A stretch of 64,000 nt of DNA from Acorus gramineus. Taxonomy: Eukaryota > Streptophyta > Magnoliopsida > Acorales > Acoraceae. The stretch is from positions 4,249,272 through 4,313,271 of the forward strand of contig CM060856.1 of the NCBI GenBank assembly GCA_030737835.1, in the 5' to 3' direction. Below the pieces are notes generated by a model. The model worked only from the letters and a program-made list of their open reading frames with translations. It was not told the origin of the DNA and did not search any database. This document shows, piece after piece, positions 47,420 to 59,795 of the stretch. Both the position numbers and the translations under genes were made by a program. The first letter of the stretch is position 1, and the number at the start of each line of letters is the position of its first letter.

Positions 47420-50400
47420 TGTCACGCCCCAGGGCGGCCGTCCCCGGGACGCGGCAAGTGTATATAAAATATCAGAATCTACACAGGAGGTCAATAATAT
47501 ATCATACACAACCAACCAGAATGACACACAGACAACAAAGGGGCTGACATGATATATACACCAAATGCGGAAGCAAAAGACTGAATCTGTAAATAAACAT
47601 ACTACAGACTCGATACTCAATCATCTGTCCTGTGAGAGCCAATATACACAAATACAACTGAATATATACAAACGCGTGCCAAGCACGGAAATAAAATACA
47701 TACAGCCAAGAAGGGATGCTGATAGCCTCTGGCACTCGCGGAACGTAGCGCTGCTCCGCTACTGAAGGAATCCCTCGGACGGCTCCAACTGCTGCTCCGG
47801 CTCCAGCTCAGGCTCAGTGACAACTGAGGAAAAACATATGCGAGGGGTGAGCCACACGCTCAGTGAACAGCACAACCCATGCATCACAGACAATATTGAC
47901 CACAATTCATTTATTTATCCAGCCTCTAAGTGGCATAACACATAACCCAGTGGGTCGCTCCATCGACGACCCACCACACCCTCACCCTCACCCTCACCCT
48001 CAACAGGTGACGCAGGATATTGGGACTGATAATCATCCAATCACAAAACCAGCGGGTCGCTCATCGCCAACCCACTACTCCCTCACCCTCACCCTACCAC
48101 GGGTGACATAGGATTTTGGGACTGACTAGGTTGTTGGTCACCCTTGGTCCACCGATAGTCTCTCCTCCACTCCGTAGGCCGCTTGGTCTACTCCCACATT
48201 CAGCACAGTCCGAAACCAAATCAGGAGGTGCCTACTGATGGGAGCCCTCACCCACAACTTCAGCACAGTCCGAAACCAAAATCAGGAGGCGCCTACTGAT
48301 GGGAACCCTTGGAAGGGATGGCCTTTCTAACGCTGGGGCAGCCTCTACCGGATCCAACGAAGGGGACAGAACAGCCTATCCATACGCACATGATCCACTC
48401 GGATCCGCCGACTACACACCTCAACGACTCTAATGTCCTGAATTCCTCAGAATTCCTCCAGGGCGCATAACCAAGATGCGGGGAACATGTACAATAATAG
48501 CAAGGTTGGAATATTACTGGGGGAAAGAAACTTGGGAGGGCAGCGTGAGTTCCCGATATAGGACACCCCGACAACCAAACAAGGAACACGGAGTACCCTA
48601 GCCCGGGTCTCACCGCTGTCCTCGCGAGGCCCCTCCCCTATAATATTCACTAAACATGCTAATAATCATATAAGGGTAAATCATTAATTATCAACTAGAG
48701 ATATAATATTATTGGGACAAGAACCTTGGGAGGGCAGCATGAGGTCCCGATACAGGACATCCCGACAACCAAACAAGGAACACGGAGTACCCTAACCCGG
48801 GTCTCAATGTTGACCTCGCAAGGCCCCTCCCTATAATATTATCTAAAGCATGCAATTAACATATACTAGCATTTAATTTAATAAATAAACTAGTAGGACA
48901 CATGCATAGGCCAAGGCTTCCTAGCATGAGAACAGGGGGACAAGATACAGGGCTCTTACACCTATCCTAAGGGTGCAAGTCCCTAACATGCAAGTCTAGG
49001 GTAGCATGCATTCTACACATAAATCATGCTGCATGGATTAATATTTATAACAGGCTAATATACATCCATGGTGCCCCAGGGGAGGGCAATACACTCCCAA
49101 GTGAGTAGTATGCCTCCCTACTGGGTTGGATTGTCCCACTCACCAGAAACCGGGTCATCGCGCGACCGTCCGTCAAGATCTGCAAGACAGGGTAGTAACT
49201 TGGTGAGTAAAACCCAAAAACACTACAAAATATACCAAGCTACACAAATAAATACCCAACACTCGGGCAAACGTACATACGACCCGTACGCACGCTAGCC
49301 CGAGCACCCCGACACACTCCCGCACCCCCGGCAACCATCCGCACGGCCACCCGCCCCCGGATGTGCCGCCGCGCCTCAGCCCGCGCACCCAGGCGCACCG
49401 CCGGGCCCCTGCCCGCCCGCCTGGACATGCAGCCGAGCCACCCGGGTGCACCGCACGCCCACTGCGCCCCGCCGCAGCAGCCCGCGCGCACCACGCGAGC
49501 ACATCGCACGCCCTGCGCGCCCAGCGCCTCGCCCCGCGCCCACCCCGCGCGCACCTCCAGTCTCGCCCCGCGCGCACCCCTCGCGCACCACCCGCTCGCG
49601 CCCACTGCTCTCCTCGCGCGCACGCCTGCGCCTCTGCCCAGCGCCCCGCGCGCGCTCCTGCACCCAGCGCCCAGCATCCGCGACCCAGCACCCGGGACCC
49701 TCACCCAGCGCGCCTGCCAGCCTGCCAGCGCTGCTGCTCGCGCTGCTTGCCTGCACGCATAGCCGAGTGGCCCGAGCACCGCTCGCCTGCACGCCTGGGC
49801 ACTGCCCGCCTGATGCCCGAGCACCTCCTACCCAGCACACCTGCGCGCCTAGCCTGCGCGCCCGACCTGCCAGCGCGCACAACCCAGCCAGCCTACCCCC
49901 CCCCCCCCCGCACCCCCCGAGCGCATGCCCGTGCGCGCGCCCGCGCGCCTGGCAAACTGGTGCGCCTGCTCCCTGCCTACCCGGAACAGCTAGCCTCCCT
50001 GCCCGGACTGCCACCACCCTGCCCGACCACCCAAACTCCCTTCCACAGCCACCAACGGCCTCCGACCACCACCCACAGCCCTCCGACGGCCACCCACAGC
50101 CGCCGACCACCACCCAACCTCATAACCACCCTCCTAACATACATCTAAGCATGAAAAGAGAGGAAAAAGGGCTTACCAAGGGGAGGAAGAGATGTTCGGT
50201 TGCTCTCCGCGCACCGAAACCTTTCCCCAAAGGCCTCCAATGCCGGGATCTTCCTTGGCCCTCGAATTGGCCCAAATCAGAGGAGAAAAGAGGGGGGATG
50301 GAGGGGCCAATCTTCTCGGAATTCGAATCCGAGAACACCGGGGCGTAGATCGGGACCCGATCTACTCTTTCTATGTTATGGGTTTTGAGTTTCAAGCCCT

Positions 50401-50768
50401 CCAAGGGGCTTAAAAGCAAGAAAAATGGAGAAGGAGAGAGAGAGAGAGCTCAAAGAGGAAGATGATGAATAGTGCATGACTTTTCTCACCCCTCTTATAT
50501 AAAGTCAACTCACTTAAAAACCCGGATACGCCCTGGAACTGTGAAATTCTGGAAACGTTGCCGGAATTCGATGAAATTTTCGTGAGAGGCCTAAAATGGC
50601 ACCAGGACACCAAATATGCAGTTAGATTTTCAATCGGAGTCCTCTAACTCAGGACGATAGCTAACAGTCCAAAAATTAGCGGTTCCGATCGAAAACCGAA
50701 AAAAACGAAAAAAACTGCCAGAACGCTCCAACGGTTACCAGCAGCCTAAAAGTGACACATATATAACA
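47420..50768 (-). mobile_element. Solo LTR 2 of the same gypsy family (3.35 kb)
   Basis: ATAGG flanks both sides exactly (47415-47419 and 50769-50773). TATA-like TTATATAAG on the minus strand at about 50494-50502. It has two private duplications: a ~60-bp tandem repeat around 48195-48300 (cagcacagtccgaaacc) and a ~190-bp one at about 48510-48845 (gggagggcagc). Joining its flanks restores the MULE reading frame, showing insertion into a coding exon. Confidence 0.95.
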
Positions 50769-51502
50769 ATAGGGTTGCTTGCCTCTGGGGAGAGGGCAAT
50801 CACGGACTCGAAGTCAGTGGATTCCAGGCTGAAGAGTAAGTATTTCAGTAATGATACTTACATCACAAGGGACGCATTGAAGGTTAAGATGGTGGAGTTG
50901 GTGAATTCGGACGAGGAAGAGGACGGAGTTGGTGAATTCGGACGAGGAAGAGGACGTGCAGGATTTCGTTCGACTTTGGATTGCACTTATGTTTGCAAGT
51001 TTCCTATTTCCAGTTCGCCACTACATTTGCCCGCTACCCCTCCTATCGTATTTGGACGATTTGGAGGGAACGTGGAGGTATGCATGGGCTGTTTCCATCA
51101 GAGAGCAGTTGATGGAATCAGTGAGGAAGGTGTGGCCAAGCATAGTCAGCCGCAATGAAGGCAAGTACCTCAAAAGCTCAATAGGGTACTTGTTTGGATG
51201 CACGGTCATTTTATGTGTAATTTTATCTTTATATTCATTATTTTTATATTTAGTTGTTTGTTATATTGCTTTGTATATTAATTTATAAACTTTTGTATAG
51301 GCCTGGTTTTACGAACATGTTAAAGGAGATCGGTGGAAACCAGTGGGACATCATGTGCCCCCACGGTTGTTTAAATGGGCCATGAAGATGAAGAGAAGGG
51401 ATGAAAATAATATCAACCCCTTCAATGTGAAAGTATTTGAGGTATATGTCATATTCATTTTTGGTTTGCAAACTTCATTGTGCTAACTGTTTTTTAGAAT
51501 AA

Positions 51503-51593
51503 GTACATTGTTATATCTCATTAGTACACTTTTAAATATTCATAGTACACTGTTATATCTTACTAGTACATTGTTAATAGGTATACTATTAAT
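51503..51593 (+). repeat. 21-bp motif array D
   Basis: Copies at 51503, 51524, 51545 and 51566 (21 bp apart) and a weaker one at 51581. In the intron before 51605. Confidence 0.85.
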
Positions 51594-51878
51594 ATTTATT
51601 ACAGGTTGTTAGAAGCCTCACTCCCGTTGATGGTGAAAGGTGGCTCCATTATGGAGGCCCCAAGAAAGAAGTCAAGCAGAAGAACATTCCATTGAATTAC
51701 TGGAAGGGTGATGAGAAGGATGATGATGAACCTGCCCATGTGGCACCTAAGAAGAATTTGACACAACATGTCTCTGTCGGTTTGAAGAAGAGGAAGCTCC
51801 CACTCGTTAGACAATATCAGCAGATGAGATTGATAAAGAGATGCAAGAGGCTAGAGATAGAGGTGGATGCTTTGAAGG

Positions 51879-52186
51879 ATGAGAATGCTCTTTTGGATGC
51901 TCTGAGAGCTGAAGTGGGAGTACTTTGGGCTGAGAATGCCTGCCTATTGGCCAAGGAAGCTGTGAATAAGGAGAAAAAAGAAAAAGAAAAGGAGGAAAGC
52001 CTTGATGATGATCATGACGATGATTATGCGACTTATGATCTTTTTGGTGATCTTGAGATCGGGGATGAAGAGGAGCAAAAAATCATTGAGGAGCATGCTC
52101 AATTTTGCTCCCAGTCATGCTCCCAGGCATTGGAGATGTCCCCATCCTCGCAGGGAATGGACGTGTCCAGGTCCATTGTGCCTTTC
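51879..52186 (+). repeat. 308-bp direct duplication, left copy
   Basis: Coding sequence of the MULE gene (coiled-coil and acidic part). It recurs at 59113-59420 with constant offset 7234 and no difference that I can see; translations in two frames are the same. Confidence 0.95.
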
Positions 52187-53713
52187 TGCCACACCCCAGG
52201 GCGGCCGTCCCCGGGACACGGCAAGTGTATACATGATATCAGCAGTCTATACAGGAGATCAATAAAATACTCTAAACAACAACTAAAATGACAACACAGA
52301 CGAAAGCAAGGCTGACATGATATATACACAGATAGCGGAAGCTAAAAGACTGAGTCTGTAATTCAAAAACATACTACAGACTCGATACATAATAAACTGT
52401 CCTGTGAGAGCCAATATACACACATACATCCAAGTATAATACAAACAGGTGCCCAAGCACGGAAATATGATACATACAGTCAAAAAGGGATGCTGATGGC
52501 CTCTAATACTCGCGGGACGTGGCGCTGCTCCGCTACTGATGAAATCCCTCGGGGAGCTCCTCCTTCAGATCCGACTCCGTGATAACTGGAGAAAAATTAT
52601 GCGAGGGGTGAGCCACACGCTCAGTGAATAGCACAACCCATGCATCACAATTCATATTAACCACAATTAATTAATAAAGCCTCAAAGTGGTAGGAAATAC
52701 ACAAATCCAGTGGGTCGCAACATCGCCGACCCACCACACCCTCACCCTCACCCTCTAAGTAGGTGACATAGGATATTGGGACTGACTAGGCTGTTAATCA
52801 CCCTTGGTCCACCGATAGTCTCTCCTCCACTCCGTAGGCCGCCTGGTCTACTCCCACAATTCAGCACAGTCCAAACCCAAATCAGGAGGTGCCTACTGAT
52901 GGGAGCCCCTTGTCAGGAAGGCCTGTCTAATGCTGGGGCAGCCTCTATACGGATCCAACGAAGGGAAAAGAAACAGCCTATCCATACGCATACGATCCAC
53001 TCGGATCCGCCAACACTGATCTCAGCTTATAAATGTCATGAATTCTTCAGAACTCCTCCAGGAGCGCATAACTAAGATGCGGGGAACATATACAATAACC
53101 ACCAGGTTATAATATTATCGGGAAAGGAAACCTTGGGAGGGCACCATGAGGTCCCGACATAGGATATTCCGACAACCAAACAAGGAACACAGAGTACCCT
53201 AGCCCGGGTCTCAATGTTGACCTCGCAAGGCCCCTTATAATATTCCCTAAGGCATGCTAAAATACCATAAGTTCACATTTAATTTAATAAATTAAACTAG
53301 TAGGACACATGCATAGGTCAAGGCTTCCTAGCATGAGAACATGGTGACGGGATGCATGGCTCTTACACATATCCTAAGGGTGCAAGTCCCTAACATACAA
53401 GGCTAGGTTAGCATGCATACTACATATTAATCATGCTAGCATAGATTACATATTAATCAGGTTCATATTAAACTATGGTGTCCCAGGGGAGGACGGTACA
53501 CGCCCAAGTGCATATAGCGCCTCCCTACTGGGTTGGGTTGTCCCACTCACCAATAATCGGGTCGTCGCGCGACCGTCCGTCAAGATCTGCAAGACAGGGT
53601 AATCAACTCGGTGAGTAAAATACACAAATATAAACAAAAATACACTAAAATACCCAACACTCGGACAAGCGTACATACGGCCTGTATGCACGCGAGTCCG
53701 AGCACCCCGACTC
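52187..53713 (-). mobile_element. Truncated gypsy LTR 3
   Basis: Starts TGCCACACCCCAGGGCGG and follows solo LTR 2 closely for 1.5 kb, including the (CCCTCA)n tract and the acceptor-like CTGCAAGACAGG site. It then stops at GCACCCCGACTC, exactly where the plus-oriented LTR begins. CTTTC (52182-52186) before it is the likely left target duplication. Confidence 0.88.
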
Positions 53714-56700
53714 TGTTATATATGTGTCACTTTTAGCCTGCTGGTAACCGTTGGAGCGTTCTGGCAGTTTTTCGTTTTTTTTCGGTTTTCGATCGGAACC
53801 GCTAATTTTTGGACTGTTAGCTATCGTCCTGAGTTAGAGGACTCCGATTGAAAATCTAACTGCATATTTGGTGTCCTGGTGCCATTTTAGACCTCTCACA
53901 AAAATTTCATTGAATTCCGGCAACGTTTCCAGAATTTCGCAGTTCCGGGGCGTATCCGGGTATTTTAAGTGACTCGCTATATAAGTGAGATCTAAAAATC
54001 TGATTGGCACTATTCATCATCTTCTTCCCTTAGCTTTCTCTCTCCCCTTCTCCATTTTTCAAGCTTTTGAGCCCCTTAAAGCCCTCAAAGCTTAAAACCT
54101 AAAGCATAGGAAGTGTAGATCGGGTCCCGATCTACACCCCGGTGCTTTCAAATCCGGTTTTCGGCGAGTTTTGCCCCTCCGTCCCCCCTCTTTTCTCCTC
54201 TGATTTGGGCCAATTCGAGGGCCAAGGAAGATCCGGGCGTTGGAAGCCTTTTGGGAGAGGTTTCGGTGCGCGGAGAGCAACCAGACTTCCCTTCCTCCCT
54301 TTGGTAAGCCTTCTTTCCTCTCTTTTCTTGTATAGATGTATGTTAGGAGGTTGGTTTGAGGTTGGGAGGCGGTCGGCGGCGGTGGGTGGCCGTCGGAGGG
54401 CTGTGGGGGTGGTCGGAGGCCATTGGTGGCCGGTGGTGGGAGCTAGGCAGTCCGGGCAGGTTGGCTAGCAGTCCCGGGTGAGTTGGTAGCGGGCGCAGCA
54501 AGCTGGGGCACCAGGTGGCTGGGTGCGCAAGGGCGTGCGCGCGGCGTGCGCTCGGGTGGTGTTGTAGGCGTGCTGGGCGCTGGGTAGTGCTAGCTCGGGT
54601 AGGCTGGGAGCAGGTGCACCAGTTGCCGGGCGCGCGAGCGCGTGCGCGCGGGTGCGCGCGCGGGCGTGCAGGGGGAGGCGTGCAGAGCAGGCTGGCTGGC
54701 CTGTGGGAGCTGGCAGGCCGGGCAGGCAGGCTGGGCGCACAGGCGTGCTGGGCAAGAGGTGGTCGGGCCTCAGGCGAGCAGTACCCGGGCGTACAGGCGA
54801 GCGGTGCTCGGGCCACTAGGCGATGCGCTCAGGCAGGCAGCGCGGGCAGGCTGGCAGGCGCGCTGGGCGCGTGCTGCCAGGCGCGCTGGGCGCATGTTGC
54901 GCGGGCGTGCGCGTGGGCGCTGGGTGAGGGTCCCGGTGCTGGGCGCTGAGCGCTGGGAGCTGGTCGCGGGTGCTGAGCGCTGCGCGTGGGGCGCTGGCCA
55001 GAGGCAGGCGTGCGCGCGGGCAGAGGCTGGTGGTGCGCGCAGAGTGCGCGCGGGTAGAGGCTGGTGGTGCGCGCGGAGTGCACGCGGGTAGAGGCTGGAG
55101 GTGCGCGCGGGGCGAGGCGCTGGGCGCGCGGGGCGTGCGGTGTGCTCGCGGGTCAGCGCGAGGCGTGCGGGGTGCGCACGGGCTGCTGCGGCGGGGCGCA
55201 GTGGGTGCGCGGCGCACCGGGTGGCTCGGCTGCCAGTCCAAGCGTGCGGGCAGGGGCCCGGCGGTGCGCCTGGGTGCGCGGGCTGAGGCGCGGCGGCGCA
55301 TCCAGGGTCGGGTGGCCGTGCAGGTGGTTGCCGGGGGTGCGGGTGGTTGCTGGGGTGCTCGGGCAAGCATGCGTGCGGGTCGTATGCACGTTTCCCCGAG
55401 TGTTGGGTGTTTTTTTGTGGGTTTTGTATGCTTTTGTGTATTTTGAGTATGTTGTGGATTTTTACTCACCAAGTTGTTACCCTGTCTTGCAGATCTCGAC
55501 GGACGGTCGCGCGTCGACCCGATCTCCGGTGAGTGGGACGATCCAACCCAGTAGGGAGGCGTTACATGCACTTGGGCGTGTACCGTCCTCCCCTGGGGCA
55601 CCATAGTAAATATTAACCTGTTTAATATGAAAAGCTATGAAAGCATGATAATCTGTAGTATGCATGCCGCCTAGATTTGTATGCTAGGGACTTATACCCT
55701 TAGGACCCGTATAAGAACCATGCACCCTGTTATCATGTTTCCATGCTAGGAAAGCCCCGACCGATGCATGTTCCCATTTAGTTTATTTATTTAAATAAAA
55801 TGCGAGCATGTGATTATTATCCTGTCGTAGTGAATATTATAGGGGAGGGGCCTCGCGAGGACAGCGGTGAGACCCGGGTTAGGGTACTCCGTGTTCCTTG
55901 TTTAGTTGTCGGGATGTCCTATATCGGGACCTCACGCTGCCCTCCCAAGGATTCTTTCCCCGTTAATATTCCAACCTTATTATAACTATTATGCATGTTC
56001 CCCGCATCTCGGTTATGCGCCCTGGTGGAATTATGAGGAATTCAGGACATTAGAGTTGTTAGGGTGTGTTGTCTGCGGATCCGAGTGGATCATATGCGAT
56101 GGATAGGCTGTTCTGTTCCCTTCGTTGGATCCGTGTAGAGACTGCACCAGCGTTGGAAAGGTCGTCCCGTGCAGGGGCTCCCATCAGTAGGCACCTCCTG
56201 ATTTGGTAGAAGGACTGTGCTGAATGTGGGAGTGGCCAAACGACCTACGGAGTGGGGAGAGACTATCGGTGGACCAAGGGTGACCAACAGCCTAGTCAGT
56301 CCCAAGAGCCTAGGTCACCTATTGAGGGTGAGGGTGAGGGTATGGTGGGCCGGCGATGTGGCGACCCACTAGATTGTAAGTCCCAATATCCTTGGTCATC
56401 CAGTGAGGGTGAGGGTGAGGGTGTAGCGGGTTGGCGGTAGCGACCCGCTGGCTTTGTGTAATTAGTCCCAATATCCTTGGTCACCCATTGAGAGGTGAGG
56501 GTGAGGGCGTAGTGGGTTGGCGGTAGCGACCCACTGGATTGCGGAGTTGCTGCCATTTTATGGCTTGAGTAATGTGATTGTGGATTAAATTATATCTGGT
56601 TGTGGTTAATATAAGTTGTGATGCATGGGTTGTGCTGTTCACTGAGCGTGTGGCTCACCCCTCGCATAATATTTTTCTCCAGTGTCATCTGAGTCGGATC

Positions 56701-57075
56701 TGGAGGAGGAGCTCCCCGAGGGACTTCATCAGTAGCGGAGTAGCGCCACGTCCCGCGAGTATGAGAGGCTATCAGCATCCCTTTCGCCTGTATGTATTAT
56801 ATTCCGTGCTTGGGCATGTGTTTGTATATTATTTGGATGTCTTTGTATATATTGGCTCTCACAGGACAGTTGATTATGTATCGAGTCTGTAATATGTTTT
56901 TGGATTACAGATTCAGTCTTTTAGCTTCCGCTTTTGGTGTATATATTATGTCAGCCTTGCTTTTATCTGTGTAGTCATTTTTAGCTGTTGTGTGAGTATG
57001 TTATTGAACTCCTGTTTACTGATATCATATATACACTTGCCGCGTCCCGGGGTCGGCCGGCCCTGGGGCGTGACA
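53714..57075 (+). mobile_element. Gypsy 5' LTR, plus orientation (3.36 kb)
   Basis: Begins TGTTATATATGTGTCAC and ends GGGGCGTGACA. TATATAA at 53978-53984 marks a likely core promoter, so U3 is only about 270 bp and R/U5 about 3 kb. It contains a G-rich (GAGGGT)n region at about 56324-56500, a GC-rich block at about 54510-55340 and the conserved GAGCGTGTGGCTCACCCCTC sequence. A primer-binding site follows directly. Confidence 0.93.
53978..53984 (+). promoter_or_regulatory. TATA box of the gypsy LTR
   Basis: TATATAA inside CTCGCTATATAAGTGAG, 265 bp into the LTR. The same place in solo LTR 2 keeps TTATATAAG on its strand, while solo LTR 1 has lost it. Confidence 0.65.
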
Positions 57076-57080
57076 AAAGT

Positions 57081-57092
57081 TGGTATCAGAGC
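57081..57092 (+). other. Primer-binding site (initiator-Met tRNA type)
   Basis: TGGTATCAGAGC, five bases after the LTR end, is the standard plant retrotransposon site complementary to the 3' end of initiator methionine tRNA. Confidence 0.92.
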
Positions 57093-57194
57093 CTGGTCCT
57101 GTCAGAGCCAATGGTCTTCTTTTCGTAGAGATGAGTCCTAGGATTTCTATATGTGTATTCTGATCCTAGTGTCTGGTTTTCTTAGGTTGCTGAT

Positions 57195-58290
57195 ATGCCT
57201 CCTCGCAAAGGACGGCGCGGACATGGTCCCTCTCGACCTTTGGAGGTTTCCGGACCTACTAGAGGCGAGGATGCTACTGGAGAGTCCACGGCTGTGAGGC
57301 CAGGATCGGCGCAGGAGCCTCCCGCATGGGAACGTGCGTTCGCTCGGTTAGCGGATTTAGTGGAGACTCAGACCGGGGCACTGGAGGCCCAGACCAGAGT
57401 GTTGGTAGAGCAGGCGCGGGAGATCCAGGAGCTGAGGGCGGCCCGTGATGTAGTTCCACAGGTCCCCTTGGTGGCAGATCCGCCTGTGGTACCCGAAGTA
57501 CCCCCAGTCCCCGTGGCGATTCCGGCGGTGAGGGTTCAGGATCCCCCGGCGAGGGAGGTGGAGCTGGAGGCTGCAACGCGGGTGCAGCAGAGTGGCCTCA
57601 TAGCCTTCCTAAAGCTCCGTCCTCCCGAGTTCTACGGCCAGTCGGCGGATCCCCTTGCCTCAGAGCGATGGTTGATGGAGGTGGAGGTGATCTTCTCGAC
57701 CATGCTTTGCACCGATCGCCAGCGAATCTCCCTTGCCACCTTCATGCTGAAGGGTAGCGCTGCCGACTGGTGGGCTACCCGAGTGGTGGACATTCCCGAG
57801 GGATTGGAGCAGCTTTCTTGAGCGGGATTCCGGAGGTATTTCCTGGAGGAGTGCTTCCCGTTCTCGACGCGGCAGATCGTGATGCAGGAGTTTGAGCGGT
57901 TGACGCAGGGCTCTATGTCTATCGCCGACTACTCCACGCGCTTCACGAGGCTATCCAGATTCACTCCAGCCTTGGTGATTGATGAAGAGGCGAGGTGCCG
58001 CCGTTTCGAGCTTGGACTCTGCAGCGCCATTCGGGAAGAATGTCTCCTCCCAGGCTTTCTCGAGGTTCTCGGACTTGGTGTCTCGAGCGAAGACAGTCGA
58101 GCGAGACCTCGGGATCCTCGTGAGGGTTCCGACCCCTTCTGCAGATCAGGGTCCTTCCGGAAGTCAGGACCAGGGGCAGCGCAAGAGGAAGAGGCCCCAC
58201 TTCGATTGGTCAGCGGCTGCCTCTTCTCCAGCAGATGCGGTGCCAGTGTGGGATCCGGCACCCATTGCGGCAGTTCCCATCCAGTCCAGC
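57195..58290 (+). pseudogene. Ty3/gypsy gag fragment (nonsense, frameshift, 3' truncated)
   Basis: Frame starts MPPRKGRRGHGPSRP at 57195 and contains the plant gag (retrotrans_gag) signature: FLKLRPPEFYGQSADPLASE, RWLMEVEVIF, MLKGSAADWWATR, later MQEFERLTQGSMSIADYSTR. A TGA interrupts it at 57819-57821 (after EQLS, where family members have Trp) and a frameshift near 58045 moves the frame to SSQAFSRFSDLVSRAKTVER and RKRKRPHFDW. At about 58290 the gag runs into GC-rich LTR sequence in the opposite orientation; zinc knuckle, protease and pol are missing. The long LTRs and this gag type suggest the Tekay/Del chromovirus lineage, which is inference. Confidence 0.88.
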
Positions 58291-59113
58291 CCCGGGTGCA
58301 CCCGCGCGCACTGCGCCCCAGCGCAGCGCCCCGCACGCGCACCTGCCCGCACTGCACCCCCTGCGCAGTGCCCCGCACGCACTCCCCCGCACGGCGCCCA
58401 GCGCACAGCACCCGCACGCGGCCTTGCGCGCACAGCACGCACTGCGCCCCCCCCCCTACGCAGCACCCGCGCGCTCGCCTGCGCAGCACCCGCGCGCACG
58501 AGCGTGTGCCCTGCCAGCCCGCCTGCCTGCCCGCGCGCGCAGGCCCGATGAGCCCGCACTGCCCGAGCCGGCTCTACCACCCCTCTCAGCCCTCCAACAG
58601 CCTCCAACAGCCCCCAAACCACCAAGCACACCTTTCACTCCCAACAACACACCTAAACATACATCTAGACAAGAAATGGAAGGAAAGGAAACTCACCCAA
58701 GGGAGGAAAGGAAGGGAGGGAACTTCGGGTGCTCTTCGCGCACCGAAATACCACCACCAAGGCCACCACCACCAAGCCTTCAACTCAGCCTAAGAGGGGC
58801 TGAAACAGAGGAGAAAAGAGACCATGAGAAGGGGTCACACAAGTGGGAATTCGAATCCGAGACCACCGGAAGGTAGATCGGGTTCTTACCTATCCTTTCT
58901 CTTCTTAGAGAGAGAGAAATTTTGGAGAAGATGATGAATAGGAGGGGCTGTTTGTAGTCGTGGGATTTATTTATGCTCACACACCCACCACACACTCTCA
59001 CACCCACTTAACTTGAAATTAGATTAGGTTAAGCTAGGTTAGATTAGGTTTAAGTGAGGTTTGACCCTAGTCAACCCAACCACACTAAAAGCCAAAATAA
59101 TTTGACCAAGTCA
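58290..59113 (-). mobile_element. Partial gypsy LTR 5, related but diverged subfamily
   Basis: Matches the GC-rich block and promoter-proximal part of solo LTR 2 with much divergence (shared words such as catacatctagac-aagaaa, gaaacagaggagaaaagag, gtagatcgggt). Its outer end differs: on the minus strand it starts TGACTTGGTCAAATT instead of TGTTATATATG. TGAGA (59114-59118) after it is a candidate target duplication whose partner would be 51880-51884. Confidence 0.68.
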
Positions 59114-59420
59114 TGAGAATGCTCTTTTGGATGCTCTGAGAGCTGAAGTGGGAGTACTTTGGGCTGAGAATGCCTGCCTATTGGCCAAGGAAGCTGTGAA
59201 TAAGGAGAAAAAAGAAAAAGAAAAGGAGGAAAGCCTTGATGATGATCATGACGATGATTATGCGACTTATGATCTTTTTGGTGATCTTGAGATCGGGGAT
59301 GAAGAGGAGCAAAAAATCATTGAGGAGCATGCTCAATTTTGCTCCCAGTCATGCTCCCAGGCATTGGAGATGTCCCCATCCTCGCAGGGAATGGACGTGT
59401 CCAGGTCCATTGTGCCTTTC
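59113..59420 (+). repeat. 308-bp direct duplication, right copy
   Basis: Identical to 51879-52186. Here the gene carries on past the CTTTC site into SQDPTEGVIKEGPK, while the left copy is cut there by LTR 3. Confidence 0.95.
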
Positions 59421-59718
59421 AGTCAAGATCCCACTGAAGGAGTGATTAAAGAGGGTCCGAAGCTTGCATCTTACGTTGAACTTGTCAAGAGGAGATCGAG
59501 GACCATATCTCACCTCCTCCGTTCTCCATACATGACATGTAATTTGGCCAGGAAATTGGCTAAGAAGATGAAGTAAATAGTCATCACAATTTCATCACAA
59601 ACGGAAGATGTTCTTTCTATTTTTTTCATCACCACCAAAGAGCAAGAAGCTGGCAGCAAAGGGAGGGAAGAGAGTGTGGTTAAACATGCTTGAATAACTG
59701 CATTTTTTATTTATATTG

Positions 59719-59795
59719 TTATACTGTTAGCTCATATTAAGTACACTATTAAAGTATTATAGTACACTGTTAAATCCTAATTGTAGATTATAAAT
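59719..59795 (+). repeat. 21-bp motif array E
   Basis: Copies at about 59719, 59741, 59762 and a decayed one at 59783. In the noncoding gap before the Ulp1-like exons. Confidence 0.75.
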
